Source of the DNA: DASSJM01 sp963706005
GTDB lineage: Bacteria; Actinomycetota; UBA4738; HRBIN12
Direction of reading: 5' to 3'
Assembly (NCBI GenBank): GCA_963706005.1
Contig: CAVPLL010000011.1
Coordinates: forward strand, 193,546 to 257,545
DNA length: 64,000 bases
In this document: positions 44,995-53,383 of the stretch, piece by piece
How positions within the stretch are numbered: the first letter of the stretch is position 1
Layout: each line of letters starts with the position of its first letter
Notes under the pieces: model-generated
Databases searched by the model: none
What the model saw: the letters and a program-made list of their open reading frames with translations, nothing else
Told to the model about the DNA's origin: nothing
Translations under genes and position numbers: made by a program

Positions 44995-45579
44995 ATGCGC
45001 CGTCGGACCTTCGACCTTCTGATGTCGTTGGGGGGAGTCGTGGTCACGGTCGTCCTGCTTGTTGCGGGCACCCTGCTGCTGGTCGGGTGGAACTTCGCGA
45101 ACACGCAGGTGCACGATCGGCTTGCCGCTCAGCGGATCTTCTTCCCGCCCAAGGGCAGCGAGGCGCTCGCGGACCCGCAGATCGGGCCGTACCTGAACCA
45201 GTACGCGGGCCAGCAGCTGCTCACCGGGGCACAGGCACTCGCGTACGTGGACCACTTCATCGGGGTCCACCTCCAGGGAGTGGCAGGTGGGAAGACCTAC
45301 GCGGAGGTGAGCGCGCAAGCGCTCGAGAACCCGGACGACCCGGAGCTTGCCGCCCAGGCCGACACGCTGTTCAAGGGGACGATGCTCCGGGGGGCGTTGC
45401 TCGACGCCTACGCGTTCTGGACGTTCGGCCGGATCGCCTTCATCGCGGGCATCATCTCCTTCATCCTCGCGGGCGTGATGGCGATCCTGACGATCCTCGG
45501 GTTCATCCATCTCCGCCGGGTGCCTCCAACAGCGGAGGTGTTCGCGCCCGACGTCGGGGAGACCTCCGCTCCGGCCTGA
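44995..45579 (+). CDS. Conserved membrane protein, two helices
   Basis: A 194-residue protein with an N-terminal helix (DLLMSLGGVVVTVVLLVAGT), a soluble extracytoplasmic region of about 110 residues (RIFFPPKGSEALADPQIGPY; GAQALAYVDHFIGVHLQGVA) and a C-terminal helix (GRIAFIAGIISFILAGVMAI). It resembles a family of uncharacterised actinobacterial membrane proteins. ATG 44995 has AAAGGAGG 5 nt upstream, the strongest ribosome site in the area. A perfect hairpin follows 18 bp after the stop. Confidence 0.78.
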   Translation: MRRRTFDLLMSLGGVVVTVVLLVAGTLLLVGWNFANTQVHDRLAAQRIFFPPKGSEALADPQIGPYLNQYAGQQLLTGAQALAYVDHFIGVHLQGVAGGKTYAEVSAQALENPDDPELAAQADTLFKGTMLRGALLDAYAFWTFGRIAFIAGIISFILAGVMAILTILGFIHLRRVPPTAEVFAPDVGETSAPA

Positions 45580-45597
45580 GCGCCCAGGCGCACGTTT

Positions 45598-45630
45598 CGA
45601 GCCGAGTCGGGGATGACCCGACTCGGCTCG
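45598..45630 (+). terminator. Strong hairpin terminator candidate
   Basis: GAGCCGAGTCGGG and CCCGACTCGGCTC form a perfect 13-bp stem (14 bp including the outer C-G pair) around a GATGA loop, 18 bp after the membrane-protein stop. No T tract follows. Confidence 0.65.
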
Positions 45631-45659
45631 CGCGCGTCTCGAGGAGCTGCGCGGGCGGA

Positions 45660-46049
45660 TCTCGCCACGATGTTGTGGCGCGTGCTCACTGGCGGAATCG
45701 CTCGATCTTGCCGGTGGTGGTGGGCGAGCGAGGGGCGTGTGACGGTGGGAAGTGCCTTCTCCCGACAGATCCGATCAAACAGCACCTCGACGGGCTGGAG
45801 GCCGAACCGACCGGTGAAGCACTTGCCGCTGTCGGTCAGGATCTCATCGGGGATCCCGCAACGAGCAAGCGCCGCCGCAAGGACCTGGCAGACCGCCTTG
45901 GAGGTGGCCTGGTGATGAAGCCGGCGGCCACGCAGGTATCGGGTGCGAGACGCCAGGCGGGCGGCGACCTCGGTGACCTTCCAACCGTCCTGTACGACGG
46001 CCAACACCGCTCGGTACCACTGCTCCATGACCGATAGCTCCACCAGCAC
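45660..46049 (-). pseudogene. IS481-family transposase relic
   Basis: The N-terminal segment MEQWYRAVLAVVQDGWKVTE followed by VAARL is the HTH start of an IS481 transposase. It then jumps, after a large internal deletion and a frame change, to ATSKAVCQVLAAALARCGIP and DEILTDSGKCFTGRFG (DDE-domain Asp), VEVLFDRICREKALPTVTRP. Further on, TGKIERFRQ is visible in another frame before the sequence ends. Most of the catalytic domain is lost, so it is inactive. 23-bp repeats just upstream may be remains of the IS end. Confidence 0.82.
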
Positions 46050-46108
46050 GGCCCAACTCCCTGCCTCGACGAGGGCCGAGACAAAGAGACGGACGGTGGA
46101 CGGGTGTT

Positions 46109-46194
46109 AAGCATCAGCCGGAGCCACCCGTCAAGGATCAAGCGGAGCCAGTGTCAAGGATCAGCCGGAACTCCGTCCAGGATCAGGTGACACC
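46109..46194. repeat. 23-bp tandem repeats, probable IS481 end remnants
   Basis: Related units begin at about 46109, 46133, 46156 and 46179, with the core AAGGATCAGCCGGA(G/A)C. The period is 23 bp and the copies are imperfect. They lie between the IS481 relic and tRNA-Arg. Likely internal or terminal repeats of the vanished insertion sequence. Confidence 0.55.
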
Positions 46195-46234
46195 GTAGGC
46201 TTCGGCGCGCGACCGGGCGTCTGGACCTCGTCGG

Positions 46235-46240
46235 TATGCT
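46235..46240 (+). promoter_or_regulatory. -10 box of tRNA-Arg
   Basis: TATGCT, 8 nt before the first base of the mature tRNA at 46249. Confidence 0.5.
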
Positions 46241-46248
46241 GTAGCGGA

Positions 46249-46321
46249 GCGCCGGTAGCTCAATGGATAGAGCATCTGACTACGGATCAGAAGGTTGGGG
46301 GTTCGACTCCCTCCCGGCGCG
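46249..46321 (+). tRNA. tRNA-Arg(ACG)
   Basis: A 73-nt cloverleaf: acceptor GCGCCGG/CCGGCGC, D arm AGCTCAATGGATAGAGC, anticodon stem TCTGA/TCAGA with loop CTACGGA (ACG, expected to be edited to ICG by TadA), T arm with GGTTCGACTCC. CCA is not encoded. Its 3' half has an inverted copy at 44464-44496. Confidence 0.97.
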
Positions 46322-46390
46322 CTCGCAGTTGTCGTGTTCCGGGTGATGCTGGACGGAACGAGGTACGGAACGAGTCCCCGAAACGCTCGG

Positions 46391-48553
46391 TTACGGGATC
46401 CGCTCCCCGATCCAGACCCTCCCGTCCCAATCGGATCCCTGTCCCGCCTCGGCACCCAGCGCGAGGATCCCGCCTTCGATCGAGATGAGGCCCTTGATCT
46501 CCTGATCGCCGAGATCCGTCAGCGTCGTCATCGAGGGATCGTCACCGGGAAGGCGTATCCAATCGACCCCGTCCAACGAGGTCCACACCGCGGCATCCCA
46601 GTGTCCGCCGCGTTCGAGTGGATCGGTCTCGGCAGGGAGTCTGTCCGATCCGGCGGCGATGATGCCGGTCTCGCTCGAGCTCACCGCGAACATCTCCTGA
46701 GCGCCGTCCCCGCCGAAGGCCGACGGTTCGACCACCTGTGCCCAGTCGTGACCGTCTGCCGAAGTCCACACGACCGCGTTGGTATCGCCATCGATCGTCT
46801 CTTGCCCGACCGCGACGAAGCCAGGGCCGCCGACGGTGATGGCGTTGATCTGTTGGTCTCCCGGGCCGCCGAGATCGGGGTCTCGCACCCGGTGGACGAA
46901 CGGTCTCCCTGCCTTCCACGTCCATACGGCGGCGTCGCGGTCATCCTCGCTCTCGGACCATCCGCCCGCGATCACGACCCCGGTCGGCGCCAGGTCGACG
47001 CTCGTCATCTGCTGGTCGCTATCCTCTGAAGGGACCCCGCCCTGCGCGAACGCCCACCGCCGCCCCATCTTCGACTCCCAGACCGCCGCATCGTCTCCCG
47101 CCCTCTCCGTGAACCCGACGGCGAAGAGCGTCTGCCCAGACCTGACGACGTCGCGGATCATCTGATCCTGTCGCTTGTCCAGCCCTCCGGAACGATCGCC
47201 GGCGCGTGCCCAAACCTCCGAGCCGGCCGGCATGATCCACGCGGCCCCGTCGAAGTTCCCCTTCGACTGATCCGAGCCTGCCATCACGATCTCGTGGTTC
47301 GCGAACTCGACCGCCCCCGTCGCGCGTTGGTTGCCTCCCGCAACGAACGATCCGCTCTGGACGGGTTCCCAATGCTGCTCCGCATCACCGACCCAGGCTG
47401 CGGTGTCCAGGTCCGGCCGACCGTCTGACGTCGTCGGCTCCGTGGTGGTGTAGCCGAACACGAGGAACCCGGTCGATGTCTCGATCCCACCCAGGATCCG
47501 TTGGGCACCGGGCTCGATGAAATCGCCCGGCGAGGCTTCGTGCCAATCGAGGAGCAACTCCCGCGAGGAGCCATCCGTCGGGCCGGCGGGTGCTCCCTCA
47601 TCGGTCGGGGGCTCGTCGCGGATCGCAACCGCGCCGACGATCACGATGGCGACGGCCGCGATCACGGCCCCCGAGATCAACCACGGCCGACGCCAGGCGC
47701 GACGGCGCGATGAGCCGTCACCTGAGCCTTCGACGCCTGTCGTCTCCGGTTGGTGGTCGGAGACCACCGACCGGTCGTCGATCAGCTCCCTCGGCGACGA
47801 GCCCTGCAGGCCCGGATCGTGCCGGAGGATCGCCTCCTCCAGCGTCCTCAGCTCGGGACCGGGATCGATCCCGAGCTCGGCCGCCAACGCCTGCCGGGCC
47901 GCCTGGAACGCGCCGAGCGCCTCCGACTGACGACCGGCTCGATAGAGGGCCAGCATCTGCAGGGCGCGAAGGTGCTCCCTCAGCGGGAAGCGCTGCACGA
48001 GCGCCTCGACCTCGGGGATCGCGTCACTCTCGCGGCCGAGCGCGAGCAGGGCCTCGATGCGCGACTCCTCGGCGCCGGCACGAAGCTCCTCGAGCCGACG
48101 GATCGACGGCTCCGCGAACGACTCGTAGGCGAAGTCGGCTAGGGCCGGACCGCGCCAGAGCGCCAGGCCCCGTTCGAGGAGCTCGAGCGCCTCGGCCGGA
48201 TCGCTCCGCAGCGCGTCGCGGGCGCTCCCGACGAGTCCCTCGAAATGCACGGCGTCGAGGACGTCCTCGGACTCGAGGTCGAGCGCGTAGCCCGGCGCTC
48301 GGGTCGCGAGGACCACGCGTCCCTCGTCGGCGATGACCTTCCGCAGGCGTGAGACGTACACGTGCAGGTTGTGCTCGGCGCTCGGTGGAGCTTCCTCACC
48401 CCAGAGCTCATCGGTCAGCCGGTCGATGCTCACGGTCTCGCCGTGATGCAGGAGCAGGCAGGCGAGGAAGGCCCGTTGCTTGGCGGGGCCGAGCGGCACC
48501 GCGTCGCCGTTCCGGACCACTTCCAGCGGACCCAGGATCCTGAAGGTCAGCAC
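46391..48553 (-). CDS. Membrane-anchored SARP-type (OmpR-HTH + BTAD) regulator with exported sensor domain
   Basis: A 720-residue protein. An OmpR-type DNA-binding domain (about residues 1-95: FRILGPLEVVRNGDAVPLGP; LHVYVSRLRKVIADEGRVVL) is followed by a BTAD helical domain (about 100-245). A basic, Ser-rich linker leads to one transmembrane helix (about 291-311, WLISGAVIAAVAIVIVGAVA). About 400 exported residues follow, with repeats of the form AVWTSxDGxxW (AVVWTSADGHDWAQV; AAVWTSLDGVDWIRL), likely a beta-propeller. The topology is ToxR/CadC-like: outside sensing and direct DNA binding in one chain. GTG 48553; divergent from the sulfatase. Confidence 0.85.
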   Translation of the reverse strand: MLTFRILGPLEVVRNGDAVPLGPAKQRAFLACLLLHHGETVSIDRLTDELWGEEAPPSAEHNLHVYVSRLRKVIADEGRVVLATRAPGYALDLESEDVLDAVHFEGLVGSARDALRSDPAEALELLERGLALWRGPALADFAYESFAEPSIRRLEELRAGAEESRIEALLALGRESDAIPEVEALVQRFPLREHLRALQMLALYRAGRQSEALGAFQAARQALAAELGIDPGPELRTLEEAILRHDPGLQGSSPRELIDDRSVVSDHQPETTGVEGSGDGSSRRRAWRRPWLISGAVIAAVAIVIVGAVAIRDEPPTDEGAPAGPTDGSSRELLLDWHEASPGDFIEPGAQRILGGIETSTGFLVFGYTTTEPTTSDGRPDLDTAAWVGDAEQHWEPVQSGSFVAGGNQRATGAVEFANHEIVMAGSDQSKGNFDGAAWIMPAGSEVWARAGDRSGGLDKRQDQMIRDVVRSGQTLFAVGFTERAGDDAAVWESKMGRRWAFAQGGVPSEDSDQQMTSVDLAPTGVVIAGGWSESEDDRDAAVWTWKAGRPFVHRVRDPDLGGPGDQQINAITVGGPGFVAVGQETIDGDTNAVVWTSADGHDWAQVVEPSAFGGDGAQEMFAVSSSETGIIAAGSDRLPAETDPLERGGHWDAAVWTSLDGVDWIRLPGDDPSMTTLTDLGDQEIKGLISIEGGILALGAEAGQGSDWDGRVWIGERIP

Positions 48554-48707
48554 GGAACACCGTCCCCCGCGAGGGCCGAAGGCTAGCACGACAGGCACGT
48601 GAGAGCGGGCGACGAGCGGCCGTAGAGCGACCCGAGACTTCATCCGAACCGCTGGTTGAGCACCCCCTTCGACGGTGGCGCCACACCGACCGGAAGGGGT
48701 GGCAGCC

Positions 48708-50114
48708 ATGCAAGGAACCGCACGGAGCAGGGCGGGACGGATCGCGCTCTCGCTACTCGTCGCGATCGCCGTGCTCGGTCTCGACCTCGTCTCGACGCCG
48801 ATCCGTTCACGAGCGGTCCCCACCGAACGGCGTCCGAACGTCCTCATCATCCTCACGGACGATCAGCGCGCGCCGGGGACGATGGGCGTGCTCCCCCACG
48901 TCCGACGGTGGTTCGGGCGGCAGGGGCGCACGTTCACCGAGGCCCTGGACACGACGCCCCTGTGCTGCCCGTCCCGCGCCTCGCTCTTCACGGGCCGGTA
49001 CGCGCACAACACCGGGGTCGTGGACAACACCCATGCCGGGATGCACCGGTTCGACCAGCACACGTCGATCGCCCGGTACCTGCAGGAGGACGGCTACCGG
49101 ACGGGCTTCGCCGGCAAGCTCTTCAACTTCTGGCACGTGCAGGACGACCCCATGTACTTCGATCGCTGGGCGGTCTACCACCCGACGAACGTCCAGAACG
49201 GCTACTTCAACATGACCTGGAACCTCGACGGCCGGATGAGGTCGGTCCACACCTACTCGACCGACTTCATCGCCGAGTGGGGCGCACGGTTCATCACGAG
49301 CTCTGAGAGTAACGACGATCGTCCCTGGTTCATGGAGCTCGCGACCTACGCACCGCACCTGGGTCCGGGGCCGGAGCCGAGGTATGCGAACGCTCCGGTC
49401 GGACCCCTGGCGACCACGCCTGCGATGACCGAGCGCGATCGATCGGACAAGCCACCGTTCGTCCAGGCGGAACGAGCGACCCTCGAGGACGGGTGGAAGG
49501 CTCGGGAGGGGCAGCTCCGCATGCTGATGTCGGTGGACGACCTCGTCGCCCGGGTCGTCGGGACGCTCCGGCGCACCGGTGAGGCGCGCGACACGCTCGC
49601 GTTCTTCCTCTCGGACAACGGGTACCTCTGGGGCGAACACCGCATCACCGCGAAGGGATCCCCGTACTCGGCGGGCGTCCACGTGCCGCTGCTGGTCCGT
49701 TGGCCCGGCCACGTCGAGGGGGGAACGGTCGACGGCAGGATCGTCGCGATCCTGGACATCGCGCCGACGATCTTGGATGCGGCGGGGATCGAGCAGGACG
49801 CGGACGTCCCGATGGATGGGCGATCGCTCCTGGATCGGTCGTGGTCGAGGCCGCGCCTGTTGCTCGAGTACTGGCGGTGGCGGGGTTCCACGGCTCCGCC
49901 CTGGGCCTCGCTATGGACCCGTCGCTACCAGTACACGGAGTACTACGAGGACGACGGGCACATCGCGTTCCGCGAGTACTACGACCTGCGGCGCGACCCC
50001 TGGCAGCTCGTCAACCTTCTCCACGACGGTCACCCCGCGAACGACCCGGATGTCGCGCCGCTGCACGAGCGGTTGTTCGCCGATCGATCATGCGAGGCGA
50101 CGACATGTCCGTGA
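48708..50114 (+). CDS. Secreted sulfatase
   Basis: A 468-residue alkaline-phosphatase-fold sulfatase. After a basic N-terminal signal segment (IALSLLVAIAVLGLDLVSTP) come NVLIILTDDQRAPGTMG (metal-binding Asp-Asp) and LCCPSRASLFTGRYAHNTG. The latter is the CxPSRxxxTG motif whose Cys (residue 86) must be turned into formylglycine. FFLSDNGYLWGEHRITAKGS holds further metal ligands. The target sulfate ester is unknown. ATG 48708 is used; 48675 lacks a ribosome site. It is divergent from the membrane regulator, which may control it. Confidence 0.9.
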   Translation: MQGTARSRAGRIALSLLVAIAVLGLDLVSTPIRSRAVPTERRPNVLIILTDDQRAPGTMGVLPHVRRWFGRQGRTFTEALDTTPLCCPSRASLFTGRYAHNTGVVDNTHAGMHRFDQHTSIARYLQEDGYRTGFAGKLFNFWHVQDDPMYFDRWAVYHPTNVQNGYFNMTWNLDGRMRSVHTYSTDFIAEWGARFITSSESNDDRPWFMELATYAPHLGPGPEPRYANAPVGPLATTPAMTERDRSDKPPFVQAERATLEDGWKAREGQLRMLMSVDDLVARVVGTLRRTGEARDTLAFFLSDNGYLWGEHRITAKGSPYSAGVHVPLLVRWPGHVEGGTVDGRIVAILDIAPTILDAAGIEQDADVPMDGRSLLDRSWSRPRLLLEYWRWRGSTAPPWASLWTRRYQYTEYYEDDGHIAFREYYDLRRDPWQLVNLLHDGHPANDPDVAPLHERLFADRSCEATTCP

Positions 50115-50761
50115 CCAGAACGGACGCGCTGAATGCGACCGGGCCCGTCCTGGCCGGTTCGCGCCGGATCCTCACGACCGTGCTGGTGACGGACATCGTC
50201 GATTCCACCGGCCGCCTGATGGAGGTCGGAGATCGGAGCTGGGCCCAGGTGCTCTCGGTCCACCACGCCCGGTTCCGCGACCTCCTCGGGCGGTTCGATG
50301 GACGAGAGATCGACGACGCGGGCGATGGATTCCTCGCAGCGTTCGATCTCGCCACCAAGGCCGTCACGTGCGCGGACGCCCTCCACCGCTCGGTCGCCGA
50401 CCTCGGACTCGAGGTTCGATCCGGGCTCCATACCGGCGAGTGCGATCTCGTCGATGGGCGGTTGCGTGGCGTTGCCGTCCATGTGGGCGCGAGGATCGCG
50501 GCGCTGGCCGCTCCCGGTGAGGTACTCGTCTCCGCCACGGTGTTCGATGTCGTTCAGGGCGCCAGGCTGCACTTCGAGGATCGCGGGCTCCGCAGGCTTC
50601 GGGGCCTGTCCGGCGCCAGACGGGTCTTCGCGGCACGGCTGAGTGGGCCGCCTCCGCCGCCGACCCTCCGAGCGGCGCGACCTGCCGCTGTGCGCGTGAC
50701 GCGCCACCGGGTCCGTGGGGACGAGGCGATCTGGCGGAGACGACAGGATTCGAACCTGTGA
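50105..50761 (+). CDS. Class III adenylate/guanylate cyclase domain protein
   Basis: A protein of about 218 residues made of one cyclase homology domain: TTVLVTDIVDSTGRLMEVGD (first metal Asp), DDAGDGFLAAFDLATKAVTC (second metal Asp) and RSGLHTGECDLVDGRLRGVA followed by VHVGARIAALAAPGEVLVSA. These are typical of the actinobacterial group. ATG 50105 (or 50090) overlaps the end of the sulfatase gene. The last residues (about 26 bp) are read through the antisense of tRNA-Ser(GCT), so the tail RRRQDSNL is not a protein motif. A candidate cNMP receptor is at 22366. Confidence 0.85.
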   Translation: MSVTRTDALNATGPVLAGSRRILTTVLVTDIVDSTGRLMEVGDRSWAQVLSVHHARFRDLLGRFDGREIDDAGDGFLAAFDLATKAVTCADALHRSVADLGLEVRSGLHTGECDLVDGRLRGVAVHVGARIAALAAPGEVLVSATVFDVVQGARLHFEDRGLRRLRGLSGARRVFAARLSGPPPPPTLRAARPAAVRVTRHRVRGDEAIWRRRQDSNL

Positions 50762-50823
50762 GGGACGGTTAAGCCCCTAACCGCTTAGCAGGCGGCTGCT
50801 TTCGGCCACTCAGCCACGTCTCC
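50735..50823 (-). tRNA. tRNA-Ser(GCT)
   Basis: An 89-nt class II tRNA: acceptor GGAGACG/CGTCTCC, discriminator G, anticodon loop CTGCTAA, long variable arm, T arm GGTTCGAATCC. CCA is not encoded. Its 3' part overlaps the end of the convergent cyclase gene. Confidence 0.95.
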
Positions 50824-50909
50824 GTGGAGGATTCTACGGAACCGGTCGAGCGACTTGACCGCCCCATCGTGCCGTGCGAGCGTGCCTCGGTCCGGGGAAG
50901 GGAACCGCA

Positions 50910-52166
50910 GTGCGCCGCAGCGCCCTCGCAACGATGCCGCTTCTCCTGCTCCTCGTGCTCGCTCCGTCCGCCTCGGCGCAGTCGATCCCGTGGACCGACG
51001 GCTTCGGCAGCTCGGACTACGACTCGGCCTGGGGCGTGGTCGCGACCGACACCGACGTGTTCGTGGACGGCTACACGTTCGGGGCGCTGCCCGGGGCGTC
51101 GGCGCTGGGAGACGCCGACGGGTTCCTGCGGCGGACCGATGCCTCGGGCCACGAGGTCTGGACCGTCCAGTTCGGGACGGCGAAGTACGACGCGATCGTC
51201 GCGCTCGGCATGGACGCGACGGGCCTGTACGTCACGGGTTCGACGACGGGCGTGTTCCCCGGCCAGACCAAGGTCGGCGCCGAGGACGCGGTGCTCGCCA
51301 AGTACGACCTCGACGGGAACGAGCTCTGGACGGTGCAGTTCGGGACCACGAAGGCGGACTTCCCCTCGAACGTCGTGGCCGACACGACGGGCGTCTACGT
51401 GATCGGTGGGACGCTCGGAGGATTCCCCGGCCAGCACCGCCATCGTCGGCAGGACGTGTTCCTCACGCGGTTCGATGCGGACGGGAACCAGGACTGGACC
51501 GTGCAGTTCGGCACCGACGGGTTCGATACGGGGTACGCGAACGCGCTCGGCCCCGGCGGCGTCTTCGTGAACGGGTTCACGGACGGCCGGTTCGCCGGTC
51601 AGACCAAGCGCGGCGGGTTCGACGCGTTCGTCGGCCTGTTCGGCACCGACGGCACGAGGTCCTGGCTGCGACAGTTCGGAACCGAGAGGTTCGATAGCGC
51701 GTACGGCATCGTTGCGGATGCGGACGCCGTCTACGTGTCAGGCGAGACCGCCGGCCACCTCGAGGGCCCCGCCTCGAGAGGTGAGACCGACGCCTACGTG
51801 CGAGCGTTCTCCGCGGCGGACGGGTCGACGCTGTGGACGCGACAGTTCGGCAGCCCGGAGTCGGACGCATCGAACGGCCTCGGCATCTTGGGGAACGAGG
51901 TCTACGCGATCGGCACGACCCATGGGGTCCTGCCGGGAGGGACGGCTGCCGGCGGTCGAGCGGACGCGTACGCGCGCGCGTTCGACGCGGCGGACGGCGA
52001 CGTGCTGTGGACCCACCAGTTCGGGACGACCCGAGCCGAGTCGGGCAACTGGGCGTGGACGGTCCCGGGGGCGCTCTACGTGGCCGGGTCGTCCAACGGG
52101 ACCTTCCCGGACGGATCGAACGCCGGTGGCAGGGACGCGTTCGTGACTCGCATCGACCTTCCCTGA
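50910..52166 (+). CDS. Secreted SBBP-like beta-propeller protein
   Basis: A 418-residue exported protein. The signal peptide is RRSALATMPLLLLLVLAPSA ending ...SASA-Q. The rest consists of about seven repeats of 50-55 residues with the pattern W-(T)-x-Q-F-G-T...D...G-V-Y-V-x-G-x-T-x-G-x-F-P-G-Q...D-A-F-V-x-x-F-D (for example ELWTVQFGTTKADFPSNVVA; VYVSGETAGHLEGPASRGET). This is the SBBP/beta-propeller repeat found in secreted proteins. The function is unknown; binding or adhesion is plausible. GTG 50910 was chosen over ATG 50874 because the signal peptide starts there. Confidence 0.82.
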   Translation: MRRSALATMPLLLLLVLAPSASAQSIPWTDGFGSSDYDSAWGVVATDTDVFVDGYTFGALPGASALGDADGFLRRTDASGHEVWTVQFGTAKYDAIVALGMDATGLYVTGSTTGVFPGQTKVGAEDAVLAKYDLDGNELWTVQFGTTKADFPSNVVADTTGVYVIGGTLGGFPGQHRHRRQDVFLTRFDADGNQDWTVQFGTDGFDTGYANALGPGGVFVNGFTDGRFAGQTKRGGFDAFVGLFGTDGTRSWLRQFGTERFDSAYGIVADADAVYVSGETAGHLEGPASRGETDAYVRAFSAADGSTLWTRQFGSPESDASNGLGILGNEVYAIGTTHGVLPGGTAAGGRADAYARAFDAADGDVLWTHQFGTTRAESGNWAWTVPGALYVAGSSNGTFPDGSNAGGRDAFVTRIDLP

Positions 52167-52188
52167 TCACGCGCCCGTGACCACCCGG

Positions 52189-52194
52189 TAGGCT
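52189..52194 (+). promoter_or_regulatory. Leaderless -10 box for the FAD oxidoreductase
   Basis: TAGGCT followed by 7 nt and the GTG at 52202. Confidence 0.55.
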
Positions 52195-52201
52195 CGCGGT
52201 C

Positions 52202-53383
52202 GTGCCGGACATCCTCGTCGTCGGGGGCGGGATCATCGGGACGGCGTGCGCCTACGAGCTCGCGCGTCGTGGCGCGTCGGTCACGCTGCTCGAGAAGGAC
52301 GAGCTCGCGGCCGGCGCTTCGGGCCGAAACCTCGGGTACCTCGACACGTCGAAGGACCCGGTCCTCGCGCCACTCGCCCGCCGGAGCCTCGAACGGTACG
52401 CGGAGATCGCGGACGAGCCGGCGTCGCCGTTCTTCCTCGACGCCCGGCCGATCGGGACGCTCGCCGTGACGATCGACGAGGAGGAGGTCGACGACCTGCG
52501 CGCCTGGGCCGCCTCCGCCGAAGCGGTCGGCGTCGAGGTCGAACGGGTGGACGACCGCGTCCACGAGCTCGAACCCGAGCTGTCGCCGGACGTGCTCGAG
52601 GCCTACCTGCTGCACGAGGGTCACCGCGTCGACCCGCTCGCGCTCACCGTGTGCTTCGGCGCCCTCGCCCGCGCGGCCGGGGCCACGATCCGACATCACC
52701 TCCCCGCCCGCCGCCTGGTCGAACGCGGCGAACGCGTCGTGGGCGCGGTGACCGACGACGGCATCCTGGAGGCGGACACGGTGGTGCTCGCGGCGGGGCC
52801 GTGGTCGCCCGCGCTCGCCCGCCCGGTCGGCGTCTCGCTGGACGTGACGCCGGCCCGCGGTTGGCTCGTGCACGCGGCACCCCGGCGGCCGTTGTTCCGC
52901 CACTGGATCCAGAGCGGGGCGCGGCGCCTGCTGGCCGGCCGAACGCCCGCCCGCGCGGACGAGCCGGCTCCGCTGCGCCTGTCGGTGCGGGAGTTCGGCA
53001 ACGCCGCGGAAACCCGGGAGATCTCGCCGATGATCCAGCCCTCGCCCGACGGGTCGGTGATCATCGGCACGTCCCGGGAGCCCTCGTTCGCGGCCGATGC
53101 GCTCGACCTCGACGTTCCCCGGATCGTCGCCGCGCACGCGTCGCGTCTCGTGCCGGCGCTCGAAGACGCGTCCGTGCTCTCGACGTGGTCCGGCGTCCGG
53201 CCGGTCTCGCCCGACGAACGGCCGATGCTCGGCTGGGTGCGCGAGGGGCTGTTCGTCGCGACGGGGCACGGCTCCGAGGGCGTGATCCTCGGCGGGGGCA
53301 GCGCCGAGCTGGTCGCCGCGCTCGTGCTCGGTGCCGATCCCCCGTTCGACCCGGCGCCGTTCGATCCGCTGCGATCCGCCTAG
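52202..53383 (+). CDS. FAD-dependent oxidoreductase, DAO family
   Basis: A 393-residue flavoprotein with the dinucleotide motif ILVVGGGIIGTACAYELARR at the N-terminus and LLEKDELAAGASGRNLGYLD after it. TVVLAAGPWSPALARPVGVS comes in the middle and WSGVRPVSPDERPMLGWVRE with VATGHGSEGVILGGG at the C-terminal FAD site. The DAO family includes glycine oxidase, D-amino acid and sarcosine oxidases/dehydrogenases; the amine substrate is not evident. Its stop meets that of the convergent CBS gene (CTAG). Confidence 0.88.
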   Translation: MPDILVVGGGIIGTACAYELARRGASVTLLEKDELAAGASGRNLGYLDTSKDPVLAPLARRSLERYAEIADEPASPFFLDARPIGTLAVTIDEEEVDDLRAWAASAEAVGVEVERVDDRVHELEPELSPDVLEAYLLHEGHRVDPLALTVCFGALARAAGATIRHHLPARRLVERGERVVGAVTDDGILEADTVVLAAGPWSPALARPVGVSLDVTPARGWLVHAAPRRPLFRHWIQSGARRLLAGRTPARADEPAPLRLSVREFGNAAETREISPMIQPSPDGSVIIGTSREPSFAADALDLDVPRIVAAHASRLVPALEDASVLSTWSGVRPVSPDERPMLGWVREGLFVATGHGSEGVILGGGSAELVAALVLGADPPFDPAPFDPLRSA

